Below, in pieces: positions 41,743-50,781 of a stretch of 64,000 nt of DNA. This stretch comes from UBA2450 sp045226015 (GTDB taxonomy: Bacteria > Bacillota_I > Bacilli_A > RFN20 > CAG-826). The stretch spans positions 62,001 through 126,000 of the forward strand of contig JBGVBY010000013.1 in assembly GCA_045226015.1 (NCBI GenBank), in the 5' to 3' direction. The notes under the pieces are model-generated. The model was not told the origin of the DNA and did no database searches. It was given only the letters and a program-made list of their open reading frames with translations. Each line of letters starts with the position of its first letter. Positions within the stretch are counted from its first letter, which is position 1. The position numbers were made by a program, and so were the translations under genes.

Positions 41743-43938
41743 ATGAAAATTATTGAAGTTTTGATTGAGTATAATAATTATTCACTAAATCGTCCTTTTT
41801 CTTATACCTATAAAGGCAATAAACCAGTCGATGTTGGCTTTAGAGTGCTCATCAAATTTAACAATCAATCAATTGTTGGTTATGTTACTAAAGTCTTAGA
41901 GACTAATAAGAGTAATGAAGAGATTGATGAAGAATATGGTTTCCATCTTTCAGAGATTGAAGATGTAATTGATAGTAACGCACTTCTTAGTGAAGACTTA
42001 ATGAAGCTTGCGGATGAAGTGAGTGAATATTATCTTGCCAGCAAGATATCTGTGCTTCAATCAATGCTTCCACCTTCTCTTAGCCCGAGAAGAAGTTCTT
42101 TAAAAGCACCTAAGATTGCTTATGACCAATATGTGAAAATTAAAAACTTCGATGAAGAGAATTTGACTTATAAGCAGATGGAACTTCTTCGTCTCATCAA
42201 AGATAACGAACCGGTTCTTAAAAAAGAAATCAAACAAGTTACAGTTTTAAAGAAACTTCTTGATCTCGATTTAGTGGAAATCCAATACGTAGAAAAAAGA
42301 AGATTAGAACTCCCTGAATATGAAGGAGCAAAAGAACTCGTACTAACTGAAGATCAAAATCGAGTTATTGATGAATTCAGTAATAGTAGTGATGATGTTT
42401 ATCTTCTTGAAGGAGTAACTGGAAGTGGTAAAAGCGAAGTCTACCTTTCGTTAAGTGAAAAATACTTATCACAAGGTAAATCAGTACTTGTATTAGTGCC
42501 TGAAATATCACTCACTCCGATGATGATGAGAAATTATATTTCTCGTTTCCACGATAAAGTCGCAATTCTTCATAGTGAACTCACCCCTGCTGAGAAATAT
42601 GACGAATACCGTAAAATCGCTAGTGGAGAATGTAAGATTGTAGTAGGAGCAAGAAGCGCAATCTTTGCGCCTTTAAAAGACATTGGACTCATCATTTTAG
42701 ATGAAGAACATGTTGAATCATATAAGCAAGATACTCCTCCTTTTTATCACGCTAGAGAAGTAGCAATTATAAGAGGAAAGATGCATCACGCTAAAGTTCT
42801 TTTAGGTAGTGCCACTCCATCTTTAGAAAGTAGAGCAAGAGCAGGCAAAGGCGTATATCATCTTCTCCGATTAGATAAAAGAATTAACGATCAACCATTA
42901 CCAAAAACGACAATTATCAACCTTTCTGATTACCATAATATCGATAGAGAAAGTTATATCTTTTCTATCAAACTTAGAAACGAAATTAAGAAACAACTCG
43001 ATAATCATAATCAAATAATTTTGTTAATTAACAAAAGGGGCTACTCCAGTAGTGTTACTTGTCGTAACTGTGGCTATATTTTTAGATGTCCAACTTGTAA
43101 CGTACCTTTAACATATCATAGAAGCGATTTGATGCTTAAATGTCATCACTGTAATTACGTTGAACCTTCAGTAGATAATTGCCCCGTTTGTGGTTCTAAG
43201 TACCTAATGAGAAGTGGCTTTGGCACGGAAAGAATTGAAGATGAGGTTCATAAGTTATTTCCAGAAGCAAGAACCTTACGTTTAGATAGTGATTCTGCAA
43301 AAATCAGAACCAAAATTCCTTCAATTGTCGAAGCTTTTAGAAAGAAAGAAGCAGATATTTTAATCGGCACTCAAATGATCGCTAAAGGACACGATTTTCC
43401 TGATGTCACTTTAGTAGGTATTGTTTCCGCGGATATTGGGTTATCTCTTCCAAGCTATAGAAGTAGCGAGAGAGTGTTCCAACTCATCACTCAAGCTGTT
43501 GGTAGAAGCGGACGAAGTGATAAAAAAGGAGAAGCAATTATCCAAACCTATTCTCCTGCTCACTACGCGATTACGATAGCCGCTAGACAAGACTATGAAC
43601 TTTTCTATCATAAGGAGATGGAGATGCGCAAAGCGCAATCCTATCCTCCATATACATTTTTAGCAAGTCTCACAATAAGTGGGAAAAACGAAGAAACAGT
43701 GATTGATAACACTTATAAAATCATTGATAAACTTAACGAAGAGTTGGGAGATGAGGCAGTTGTTTTAGGACCAACAACCCCATTTGTCCCTTATGAAAAC
43801 AATAAACACTTAAGGACAATATTGGTGAAATATAAGAAGCCTGATTTAGTAAGAGTAGTCTTAAAAAAGATTGCGTCGAGCAATAATCAAGGTGGTTCAA
43901 CTAGTTTACTTATCAATATTGACCCTTACAATTTTTAG
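41743..43938 (+). CDS. priA: Primosomal helicase PriA
   Basis: This 731-residue replication-restart helicase has the Walker A GVTGSGKSEVY near residue 226 and DEExH-type DEEH in ILDEEHVESY near 325. The zinc-binding region is C-x2-C pairs at CRNCGYIFRCPTCN and CHHCNY...CPVCGS near residues 440-485, eight cysteines in all. A final helicase motif FRKKEADILIGTQMIAKGHD is around 540. It belongs to the gmk-priA transcription unit. Length is normal. Confidence 0.95.
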   Translation: MKIIEVLIEYNNYSLNRPFSYTYKGNKPVDVGFRVLIKFNNQSIVGYVTKVLETNKSNEEIDEEYGFHLSEIEDVIDSNALLSEDLMKLADEVSEYYLASKISVLQSMLPPSLSPRRSSLKAPKIAYDQYVKIKNFDEENLTYKQMELLRLIKDNEPVLKKEIKQVTVLKKLLDLDLVEIQYVEKRRLELPEYEGAKELVLTEDQNRVIDEFSNSSDDVYLLEGVTGSGKSEVYLSLSEKYLSQGKSVLVLVPEISLTPMMMRNYISRFHDKVAILHSELTPAEKYDEYRKIASGECKIVVGARSAIFAPLKDIGLIILDEEHVESYKQDTPPFYHAREVAIIRGKMHHAKVLLGSATPSLESRARAGKGVYHLLRLDKRINDQPLPKTTIINLSDYHNIDRESYIFSIKLRNEIKKQLDNHNQIILLINKRGYSSSVTCRNCGYIFRCPTCNVPLTYHRSDLMLKCHHCNYVEPSVDNCPVCGSKYLMRSGFGTERIEDEVHKLFPEARTLRLDSDSAKIRTKIPSIVEAFRKKEADILIGTQMIAKGHDFPDVTLVGIVSADIGLSLPSYRSSERVFQLITQAVGRSGRSDKKGEAIIQTYSPAHYAITIAARQDYELFYHKEMEMRKAQSYPPYTFLASLTISGKNEETVIDNTYKIIDKLNEELGDEAVVLGPTTPFVPYENNKHLRTILVKYKKPDLVRVVLKKIASSNNQGGSTSLLINIDPYNF

Positions 43939-43974
43939 TAAAATTGTTTATATTAATATATGAGGTAAAGAATC

Positions 43975-44424
43975 ATGGTTACTATTAATATTTATGGCTT
44001 AGACCAATTTGTTGTTGGTGAACTCAGCGAAAGAATCAGTAAAGACGTCGCTAAAATCTATGAGATGGATGAAGATGAAATTCATTTCATTTCCTCTAAT
44101 AATATGGTGTTTCATAAAGGAAACGAACAAACTTCTTGGAGAGTGTTCGTAGAAGTAAACGCTCCTAAAAAAGTTGAAGTACTCCAAGATCAAGTCGCTT
44201 CTATACTTGCTCATTACATCAGTGAAGTAGCAATCCATTTAGAGATTCTTTTCCGTTATTATTCAAGTGACCATTACTATAAACAAATGAATCCTGACTA
44301 TCCTCTCTTCTTAGAAGACCAAAACATCGTTAATCTTGAAGAAGAATATCACGAAGATATGGAAGAAGGAGAAGGGGAAGACGAGATATACACTGGTGAT
44401 ATCTTTGAGAAGATTAGAAAGTAA
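43975..44424 (+). CDS. DUF1904-like small protein in priA-rsmB interval
   Basis: This 149-residue protein takes the place usually held by def and fmt. The opening MVTINIYGLDQFVV and the length of the first 110 residues resemble the tautomerase-fold DUF1904 family (strand, helix, strand, helix). The last 40 residues form an acidic tail (EEYHEDMEEGEGEDEIYTGD). No catalytic residue is certain; the N-terminal proline of tautomerases is absent (it has M-V). The family assignment is tentative. Confidence 0.6.
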   Translation: MVTINIYGLDQFVVGELSERISKDVAKIYEMDEDEIHFISSNNMVFHKGNEQTSWRVFVEVNAPKKVEVLQDQVASILAHYISEVAIHLEILFRYYSSDHYYKQMNPDYPLFLEDQNIVNLEEEYHEDMEEGEGEDEIYTGDIFEKIRK

Positions 44425-44429
44425 TTTTT

Positions 44430-45671
44430 ATGAAAGAATTTGAGCTTGCTAGATCTCTATTACACAAAATCGTTATTGACGAAGTTCCTTTCGCTTCGGT
44501 TTTAAAGAAATCTTTTAAAGCTCTTAATGTAGATCAACGTATCAAAAATGATGTTATCGCTTTAGTGGGATGTGAACTTAGACATCACCTTATTTTTGAT
44601 AACCTTATCAATCGATTCATCGATGATAAACTCGATTTTGAAAAGACAATTTATCTTCGCTTCTATTTAGCGAACCATCTCTATTTACGCAGATTTAAAG
44701 ATGCGGAGTTATTTAAACTTGCTAAAGAGGAATTACCATTAGAAGAAGTGGACACTTTAGTGAAGTTTGTGGATTCTACTAATGAGATTATTCCTGAAGA
44801 TTTAGATAAAGCTTCTCCAGAATTCCTTGCTCTTAGGTTTAATACCCCAGCGTGGGTTATTAGAATGTGGCAAAAACAATATGGAAAGGGTTTAGTGTTT
44901 AAAGTTCTTAAAACTAATTACCGTCCAAGTGTTGCCTCCTTAAGAGTGAATGAAAACCACGTTAACATTGATGAATTTGTATCTAAACATCCCGATTTCT
45001 CTAAATCACCTGTTGAGAATATGCTTGTCTATCAAGGTAAAGGCAGCGCGAAAAACAACGATGAATTTGCTAGACGCGATATTTTCTATATGAAAATGGC
45101 AACCAAAATCATCCTTGATAAACTTGAACTCGATCCAATTAAAAGAGTGGCAATCTATACCGAAACTCCTAATAACATCTTCTTAGATTTGATGGCGAGA
45201 TTTGGTAGTGATTATCCTCTTGATTTAGTGATTAATCACACTCCAACACTCATTGATACTCGTAGAGTAAGTAAAGAAATGGGTTATTCACATCTCTACA
45301 TTTATGAATCTAACTTTGATGGACTCATCACCTGTTTATCAAAGAAGGCAAATGTTTTCATTTGTATTCCTAAGAGCTCAACTTTAGATCTTCTTAGAAG
45401 CACACCTGATTACTTCTTAAGAGTGAAACAAGATCAATTAGATGCGATTATCTCTGAAGAATATCGTTGTTTAGAAGAATGCTCCAAACAAATTGAAGAT
45501 GATGGAGAACTCGTCTATATGATTCCAACTCTATCAAGAAAAGAATCTAATGCTTTAATTGCTAACTTCTTAGTGAATCACTCAGAGTTCTCATTAATCG
45601 AAGAACATCAATTCTTCCCATTTGAAAGTTATGATTCTTGTATGTACTATGCAAGACTTAAGAAAAATTAA
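44430..45671 (+). CDS. RsmB-like protein lacking both catalytic cysteines
   Basis: This 413-residue protein aligns with the m5C967 16S rRNA methyltransferase RsmB: an N-terminal NusB-like helical domain (about 1-130) and then a Fmu-type region. At the site of the DAPC motif it reads FICIPKSS (310-317), where Lys315 replaces the catalytic Cys, yet the following LLRSTPD is retained. At the second site, YATCS is replaced by YMIPTLS (363-369), with GELVY before it retained. The SAM-binding glycine loop is also replaced (AIYTETPNNIFLDLM near 241-255). It is probably a non-enzymatic RNA-binding protein. Intact frame, two bases from rlmN. Confidence 0.8.
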   Translation: MKEFELARSLLHKIVIDEVPFASVLKKSFKALNVDQRIKNDVIALVGCELRHHLIFDNLINRFIDDKLDFEKTIYLRFYLANHLYLRRFKDAELFKLAKEELPLEEVDTLVKFVDSTNEIIPEDLDKASPEFLALRFNTPAWVIRMWQKQYGKGLVFKVLKTNYRPSVASLRVNENHVNIDEFVSKHPDFSKSPVENMLVYQGKGSAKNNDEFARRDIFYMKMATKIILDKLELDPIKRVAIYTETPNNIFLDLMARFGSDYPLDLVINHTPTLIDTRRVSKEMGYSHLYIYESNFDGLITCLSKKANVFICIPKSSTLDLLRSTPDYFLRVKQDQLDAIISEEYRCLEECSKQIEDDGELVYMIPTLSRKESNALIANFLVNHSEFSLIEEHQFFPFESYDSCMYYARLKKN

Positions 45672-45673
45672 TA

Positions 45674-46711
45674 ATGATTAATTTATATGGAATGGAGTTA
45701 AAAAAACTCCAAGATTTGTTATCTCAATATGAACAAAAGCCCTTTAGGGCTATTCAACTATATACTTGGATATATGAAAAGAAAGTCACTAGTTTCGATG
45801 AGATGAGTGATATTTCTTTAAAATTTAGAGAAATCCTTAATAGAGATTTCTGTCTTTCTCTTCCTAAGATTCACACAAAACAAGTTAGTAGTGATGGAAC
45901 AATTAAGCTTTTACTCGAACTTGAAGACGGCTATAAAGTCGAGACTGTCTTAATGAGATATAACTATGGAAACGCGGTATGTGTTTCTTCTCAAGTTGGT
46001 TGTAATATGGGCTGCTCTTTCTGCTCCAGTGGTATTTTAGGTAAACAAAGAAACCTTTTACCTCATGAAATGGTGGGACAAGTTTTAACAATCAACAATC
46101 TTCTTAAAGAAGAAAATAGAGGTGAACACGTCACTCATATCGTGGTTATGGGAACAGGCGAGCCATTTGATAATTATGAAAACGTTATAGATTTTATCCG
46201 TATCGTTAACAATCAAAAAGGCTTAGCGATAGGCGCTAGACATATTACTGTTTCTACTTGTGGATTACCTGACCGTATTAGAGAGTACGCAAAAGAAGGT
46301 TTACAAACTAACTTAGCGATTTCTCTACATGCTCCTAATAATGAATTACGTAATAAACTTATGAAGATAAACAAAGTTTATCCTTTAGAAGTTCTTTTCC
46401 CTGCTATTAAAGAATACGAAAAAGAAGCAGGTAGAAGAGTAACTTATGAATATCTTCTTTTAGAAGGAATTAACGACACAAAAGAATGCGCTCTTGAATT
46501 AATTAATTTAATTAAAGGAACAAACGGATACGTTAATCTCATTCCATATAATGAAACAAATAAAAACGATTACAAACGTAGTAGTGGTAATCGTGTTCAT
46601 ACATTCTTAGACATCCTCATGAAAAATGGAGTGAAAGCGACAATTAGAAAAGAGTTCGGTAGCGATATTGACGCGGCATGTGGTCAACTAAAAGCAAAGG
46701 TTGGCGATTAA
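45674..46711 (+). CDS. rlmN: 23S rRNA (adenine-2503 C2) and tRNA methyltransferase RlmN
   Basis: This 345-residue radical SAM enzyme methylates A2503 and tRNA A37. The cluster cysteines are in QVGCNMGCSFCSSG near residues 108-121. The GTGEPFDN motif follows near residue 156, and the conserved resolving Cys near the C-terminus is in DIDAACGQL. No feature is missing. It lies in the conserved rsmB-rlmN-stp order. Confidence 0.95.
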   Translation: MINLYGMELKKLQDLLSQYEQKPFRAIQLYTWIYEKKVTSFDEMSDISLKFREILNRDFCLSLPKIHTKQVSSDGTIKLLLELEDGYKVETVLMRYNYGNAVCVSSQVGCNMGCSFCSSGILGKQRNLLPHEMVGQVLTINNLLKEENRGEHVTHIVVMGTGEPFDNYENVIDFIRIVNNQKGLAIGARHITVSTCGLPDRIREYAKEGLQTNLAISLHAPNNELRNKLMKINKVYPLEVLFPAIKEYEKEAGRRVTYEYLLLEGINDTKECALELINLIKGTNGYVNLIPYNETNKNDYKRSSGNRVHTFLDILMKNGVKATIRKEFGSDIDAACGQLKAKVGD

Positions 46712-46712
46712 T

Positions 46713-47459
46713 ATGAGTTATTTATCTGGTAATTTTTCTGCTTTGATTGATAAGGGCAGAGTTAGAGAGACTAACGAAGACGCTGCTCTTGGTATTGCTA
46801 ATGCATATGGCAATATCCTTTTAGCGGTTGCTGATGGTATGGGTGGCGCCAATAAAGGTGAATATGCTTCTAATAAATTATTAGACTCTATAAAAGCTGA
46901 TTTCTTAAATATTGAAAAAGAGTTTACTTCTCCTCGTACAATCATTAAATGGCTTAATCAAGTGATTGATAACGCAAACGCTAAGATATATGAAAAGTCG
47001 ATAAAAGATGAAGCATTTAAAGGCATGGGTACAACCCTTTCTTTAGTAATGCTTGTTAAGGATATTATGGTTACCGCTCAAGTAGGAGATAGTAGAATTT
47101 ATCTTTTAAAAGATAAAAAGCTAACACAAATCAGTGTTGATCAAACGTACGCCACTTATCTACTTCATGAGAATAAGATTTCTCCTAGTGAAGTAGCAAC
47201 ACATAAACATCGTCATAAGATTACTAATGCAGTAGGAACTAAAGCACGATGTAACATTGATTTTAATCACTACAAATATAACCGTGAAAAAATCTTGGTT
47301 TGTAGTGATGGTTTATATAACAATATTGCCTTCCCAATTATGGAAAGCATCTTAATTGGTAATGATTCCCTTAATAAGAAATGCATGGAACTCATTGCTT
47401 TTGGAAACGCGAGTGGTGGAACCGACAATATGGCGGTTGTGATTTGGGAGTCCAATTAA
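46713..47459 (+). CDS. stp: PP2C-type serine/threonine phosphatase
   Basis: This 248-residue protein phosphatase reverses the following kinase. The start is ATG at 46713, the second base after the rlmN stop; an upstream TTG overlaps rlmN. Metal-binding PP2C motifs are seen: DKGRVRETNEDAAL near 13-26, VADGMGGANKGE near 36-47, GDSRIYLLKD near 130 and ASGGTDNMAVV near 234-244. It overlaps the kinase gene by one base. Confidence 0.94.
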   Translation: MSYLSGNFSALIDKGRVRETNEDAALGIANAYGNILLAVADGMGGANKGEYASNKLLDSIKADFLNIEKEFTSPRTIIKWLNQVIDNANAKIYEKSIKDEAFKGMGTTLSLVMLVKDIMVTAQVGDSRIYLLKDKKLTQISVDQTYATYLLHENKISPSEVATHKHRHKITNAVGTKARCNIDFNHYKYNREKILVCSDGLYNNIAFPIMESILIGNDSLNKKCMELIAFGNASGGTDNMAVVIWESN

Positions 47460-48322
47460 TGGCGATACCTTTAAATAAACTCATCCTTTCACGTTACATG
47501 GTGTATCGACATATCGCAAGTGGCGGTATGGCGGATATATATGAAGCCGATGATGTAATCATTGATAAACCTGTTGCTCTTAAGTTTTTAAAGACAAAGT
47601 CTTTAGAGAACGACTATGAGGTTGAACTTTTTAAGAATGAAGCCCGCTACTTAGCGATGTTTAATCATCCTCATATCATGAAGATTTATAACGTTGATGA
47701 ATTTGAAAGGCAACCCTTTGTGAGTTACGAACTTCTAAAGGGAAAAACATTAAAGGAAGTATTAGATAATCGTGGTAAGTTATCCCTCGATGAATCACTA
47801 GATTTTATGTGTCAAATTCTTGATGGGGTTAGCGAGATTCATAATAAAGAAGTTGTCCATAATGACTTAAAGCCAGATAATCTTCTTTTACTTAGTGATG
47901 GCACGATAAAGATTGTGGATTTTGGTATTGCGTCCCATGTTTTTTCTAAAGAAAATAGAGAGACTTTAGGATCGGTTAGTTACGTTGCACCTGAAGTTCT
48001 CACAAACAAAAAATATAGTTATCAGTCCGATATTTATTCCTTAGGAATAATTCTATTTGAATTCTTAACTGGAAAGTTACCTTTTTCAGGAACGACTTCT
48101 AAAGAAATTTTAAAGAACAAGATTGAGAAAGATATCCCCTCCATAAGAGCGTATATCAATCTCCCTAATTACGAAGATATCGATTATGTGCTTCAAAAAG
48201 CATTGAATAAGTATCCATCAAATAGATATAAGAACTGTAAAGAATTTATGAACAATATAAACGCTTTAAAAAGACACGAAAAACTAAAGAAGGAATCCTT
48301 CTTTTCGAGGCTATTCCATTAA
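47459..48322 (+). CDS. Hanks-type serine/threonine kinase without PASTA region
   Basis: This 287-residue cytoplasmic protein kinase equals only the catalytic half of PrkC. It has the Gly loop IASGGMADIYEA (19-30), Lys42 in VALKFLK, catalytic loop HNDLKPDN (134-141) and DFG at 154-156. The loop has Asn135 where Arg is the rule. There is no transmembrane helix and no extracellular PASTA domain, so it cannot sense muropeptides as its relatives do. The start is the ATG overlapping the stp stop; a longer open frame starts inside stp. rsgA overlaps its last base. Confidence 0.9.
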   Translation: MAIPLNKLILSRYMVYRHIASGGMADIYEADDVIIDKPVALKFLKTKSLENDYEVELFKNEARYLAMFNHPHIMKIYNVDEFERQPFVSYELLKGKTLKEVLDNRGKLSLDESLDFMCQILDGVSEIHNKEVVHNDLKPDNLLLLSDGTIKIVDFGIASHVFSKENRETLGSVSYVAPEVLTNKKYSYQSDIYSLGIILFEFLTGKLPFSGTTSKEILKNKIEKDIPSIRAYINLPNYEDIDYVLQKALNKYPSNRYKNCKEFMNNINALKRHEKLKKESFFSRLFH

Positions 48323-49164
48323 TGGAAGGGATTGTTATTTCTAATCGTTATGGAGTGTACTCCGTCTTATCTGATGGAGTGATTTATAATTGCTCTCTTA
48401 AGGGATTACTTAAATTTAAAAACAAAATCTATGTTGGAGATCGTGTTGTTTTAGATGATGTTAATTTCCAAATAATCGACATGTTCGATCGTAAGTCTTA
48501 TTTAAAGAGACCCTCTATTAGCAATATTGATCAAATTTTATTAGTGTTTTCTTTAAAAGAACCTGATTTTTCTTATTACCTTGCTTTTAAGTATTTAACA
48601 TATGCATCTTTTAATAATATTGATGCATCTTTAGTTTTAACTAAAGCAGATAAAGGTGACGAGAAGGAAATAAAAGAAATCAAAGACGTATTCACTAAAC
48701 TTGGTATCAAAGTTTATGTGACGAGTTCTAAAACCAAAGAAGGCGTTAGTGAAATCACAAATATGTTCGCTAATAAGATTACAGTGTTAGTTGGACAAAG
48801 TGGAGTTGGTAAATCGTCTTTACTTAATGCGATTGATGAGAATTATCTAAGAGAAGTTGGCGACTACTCTTTAGCGTTAGGTAGAGGAAAACACAAAACC
48901 AAAGAAACTGTGTTACTTCCTTATAAAGATGGCTTTATTGCTGACACTCCTGGCTTTTCATCTTTAGAACTTGACATGAATAAACTTGAGGTAGCGGAGT
49001 ATTTCCCATCTTTTAAAGATGGCGCGACTAAATGTTATTATTCAAATTGCCTTCATATTTCTGAAAAGAATTGTAAAATTAAAGAGAAAGTTGATAGTGG
49101 AGAGATACCCGCTATCGCTTATGAAAATTATCTAAAATTATTAGAAGAAGTGGAGAGATATTAA
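48322..49164 (+). CDS. rsgA: Ribosome small-subunit GTPase RsgA
   Basis: This 280-residue circularly permuted GTPase acts in late 30S assembly. It has an N-terminal OB domain, G4 LTKAD near residue 107 before the P-loop GQSGVGKSSL near 158-167, ADTPGF near 211, and a zinc site C-x-C-like with CYYSNCLHISEKNC near 237-250. The order and size match RsgA. Co-transcribed with the kinase and rpe. Confidence 0.95.
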   Translation: MEGIVISNRYGVYSVLSDGVIYNCSLKGLLKFKNKIYVGDRVVLDDVNFQIIDMFDRKSYLKRPSISNIDQILLVFSLKEPDFSYYLAFKYLTYASFNNIDASLVLTKADKGDEKEIKEIKDVFTKLGIKVYVTSSKTKEGVSEITNMFANKITVLVGQSGVGKSSLLNAIDENYLREVGDYSLALGRGKHKTKETVLLPYKDGFIADTPGFSSLELDMNKLEVAEYFPSFKDGATKCYYSNCLHISEKNCKIKEKVDSGEIPAIAYENYLKLLEEVERY

Positions 49165-49165
49165 T

Positions 49166-49822
49166 ATGAGCAAAATACTTGTTGCACCTTCAATCTTAAG
49201 TGCAGACTTCAATCACTTAGAGAGCGATATTAAAAAAGTAGAAGAAGCGGGAGCGGAATGGCTTCACTTCGATGTTATGGATGGACACTTTGTTCCTAAC
49301 ATCTCTTTTGGACAACCAGTTTTGAAATCAATTGCCCATTCTCACCACATGGTTAACGACGTTCACATCATGATTAGTGACCCATTTAAGTACGCTCCTG
49401 AATTTATCAAAAATGGAGCAGATATTTTAACCTTCCATTACGAAGCGTGTAAAGATGATAAAGAAGTCTTTCAAGTCATTGATTTAATTCACGATTACGG
49501 CTGTAAAGCTGGCTTATCAGTTAAACCTAATACACCTATAGAGAAAGTTTACCCATTCTTACATTCTTTAGAGCTTGTTCTTGTTATGTCTGTTGAACCT
49601 GGCTTTGGCGGTCAAAAGTTCATTCCAGAATCATTTTCTAAAATCTTCTCTTTAAGAGAAAAGATTAAAGAAGAAAAGGTTAATGCCTTAATTGAGATCG
49701 ATGGTGGAATCAATGAAGAAACAGCGAAGATTGCTAAACTCGCTGGCGTCGATGTTTTAGTGGCAGGTAGTTACTTATTTGGCCACGACGACATCAAAGA
49801 AAGAATTGAAAAACTCAGATGA
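49166..49822 (+). CDS. rpe: Ribulose-phosphate 3-epimerase
   Basis: This 218-residue TIM-barrel enzyme of the pentose phosphate pathway opens with APSILSADF and contains LHFDVMDGHFVPNIS near residues 31-45. The second metal site is MSVEPGFGGQKF near 139, followed by EIDGGINEET near 174. The stop TGA overlaps the next gene's ATG. Usually thiN follows; here an unrelated membrane protein gene does. Confidence 0.95.
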   Translation: MSKILVAPSILSADFNHLESDIKKVEEAGAEWLHFDVMDGHFVPNISFGQPVLKSIAHSHHMVNDVHIMISDPFKYAPEFIKNGADILTFHYEACKDDKEVFQVIDLIHDYGCKAGLSVKPNTPIEKVYPFLHSLELVLVMSVEPGFGGQKFIPESFSKIFSLREKIKEEKVNALIEIDGGINEETAKIAKLAGVDVLVAGSYLFGHDDIKERIEKLR

Positions 49823-50475
49823 TTAAATATCTCATTATTGGTTTTTTAGCGTTAAGCGTTTTTTCACTTGTAAGTTATTTCTTTGCCCTAAACACTTTAT
49901 ATAATAAAGAGAACAAGAAGCTTATTAGAGTGATGAACGTTTTTCCTTTTGAAGTGGTGCCTCCTCTAAAAGGAGAAAGAAACTCTATTAATATTTTGTT
50001 ATTTATATCTTTAGGATCGACGTTTGTCTCGTTTGTGCTATTCACTGTGAGATTCTTTGGTGCTATCCCATTAGTAGCGGCAATATTTTCTTTGTTACTT
50101 CTATTCTGCTTAGGTGCGATTTGTTTTATTAATTTGTCTTATTTAAAAGAACACCTATACCTCTCTATTGGTGTCCTTGTTTCTGATTTAACAATTGCGG
50201 CTTTATTAACAATTCTTTCCTATAGAATCCTTAAGGTTTATGATTATAAATCTATCTCAGCAATTATCTCTTTAGTTATTAGCGGACTTTTAGTTATTAA
50301 GAGCTTAGTGTTCGTCTTTAATCCAAAGATCTTTAATTTAAATTACGCTCACGATAAGGATGATAATTTAGTTAGACCAAGGATTATTCCTTTAGCCTCT
50401 TTAGAGTGGTTATCACTCTTATTTTCTCCTTTATATCTAATTCCTATAATATTGTTATCTACAATTTTGCGATAA
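49819..50475 (+). CDS. Hypothetical membrane protein after rpe
   Basis: This 218-residue protein has about six hydrophobic helices: near residues 2-22, 55-77, 79-102, 112-137, 148-170 and 190-216. Short charged loops lie between them, with HDKDDNLVRP in the last loop. There is no signal peptide or recognised family. It overlaps the rpe stop by four bases, replacing thiN in the usual cluster, so it may serve in envelope or transport; that is unsupported. A terminator follows. Confidence 0.75.
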   Translation: MIKYLIIGFLALSVFSLVSYFFALNTLYNKENKKLIRVMNVFPFEVVPPLKGERNSINILLFISLGSTFVSFVLFTVRFFGAIPLVAAIFSLLLLFCLGAICFINLSYLKEHLYLSIGVLVSDLTIAALLTILSYRILKVYDYKSISAIISLVISGLLVIKSLVFVFNPKIFNLNYAHDKDDNLVRPRIIPLASLEWLSLLFSPLYLIPIILLSTILR

Positions 50476-50505
50476 AAAAATGACCTTCGCGGGTCATGTT
50501 TTTAT
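50474..50505. terminator. Bidirectional terminator
   Basis: ATGACC (50480-50485) and GGTCAT (50492-50497) form a 6-bp stem with an A-run before and a T-run after. It serves the plus-strand cluster and rpmB on the minus strand. Confidence 0.8.
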
Positions 50506-50521
50506 TTACAGAACTTGTTAA

Positions 50522-50710
50522 TTATTTTTCCACTTTATTGAGGGTTCTATAAGCACGAGTAGACATACGAACGCGTGTTTGTTTTCCATCAACTAAGACT
50601 GTACGAGTTTGTAAATTGGTATTCCATTTTCTACGAGTAGCTCTTAAAGAATGGGAACGGTTGTTACCACTGACTGGTCCTTTTCCGGTTACTGGACATA
50701 CTCTTGACAT
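50522..50710 (-). CDS. rpmB: Ribosomal protein L28
   Basis: This 62-residue large-subunit protein has the L28 opening VCPVTGKGPVSGNNRSHS and the basic repeat RTNLQTRTV-type region. Only one cysteine is present in the N-terminal motif, so it is the zinc-free type. A strong AAGGAGG site precedes the ATG. Its place beside the rsgA-rpe cluster is conserved in Bacilli. Confidence 0.95.
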   Translation of the reverse strand: MSRVCPVTGKGPVSGNNRSHSLRATRRKWNTNLQTRTVLVDGKQTRVRMSTRAYRTLNKVEK

Positions 50711-50781
50711 ATCGTGACCTCCTTAAGCGTCTTGAAAACTCTATCATATAATAAATATTAAAAGCAATATTTATTTCAAAA

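Noticed and set aside
44430..45671. RsmB-like protein being a sequencing or frameshift artefact.
   Set aside because: The frame is open and co-linear with RsmB from the NusB domain to the end, and family residues flank both altered cysteine sites, so an error is not needed.
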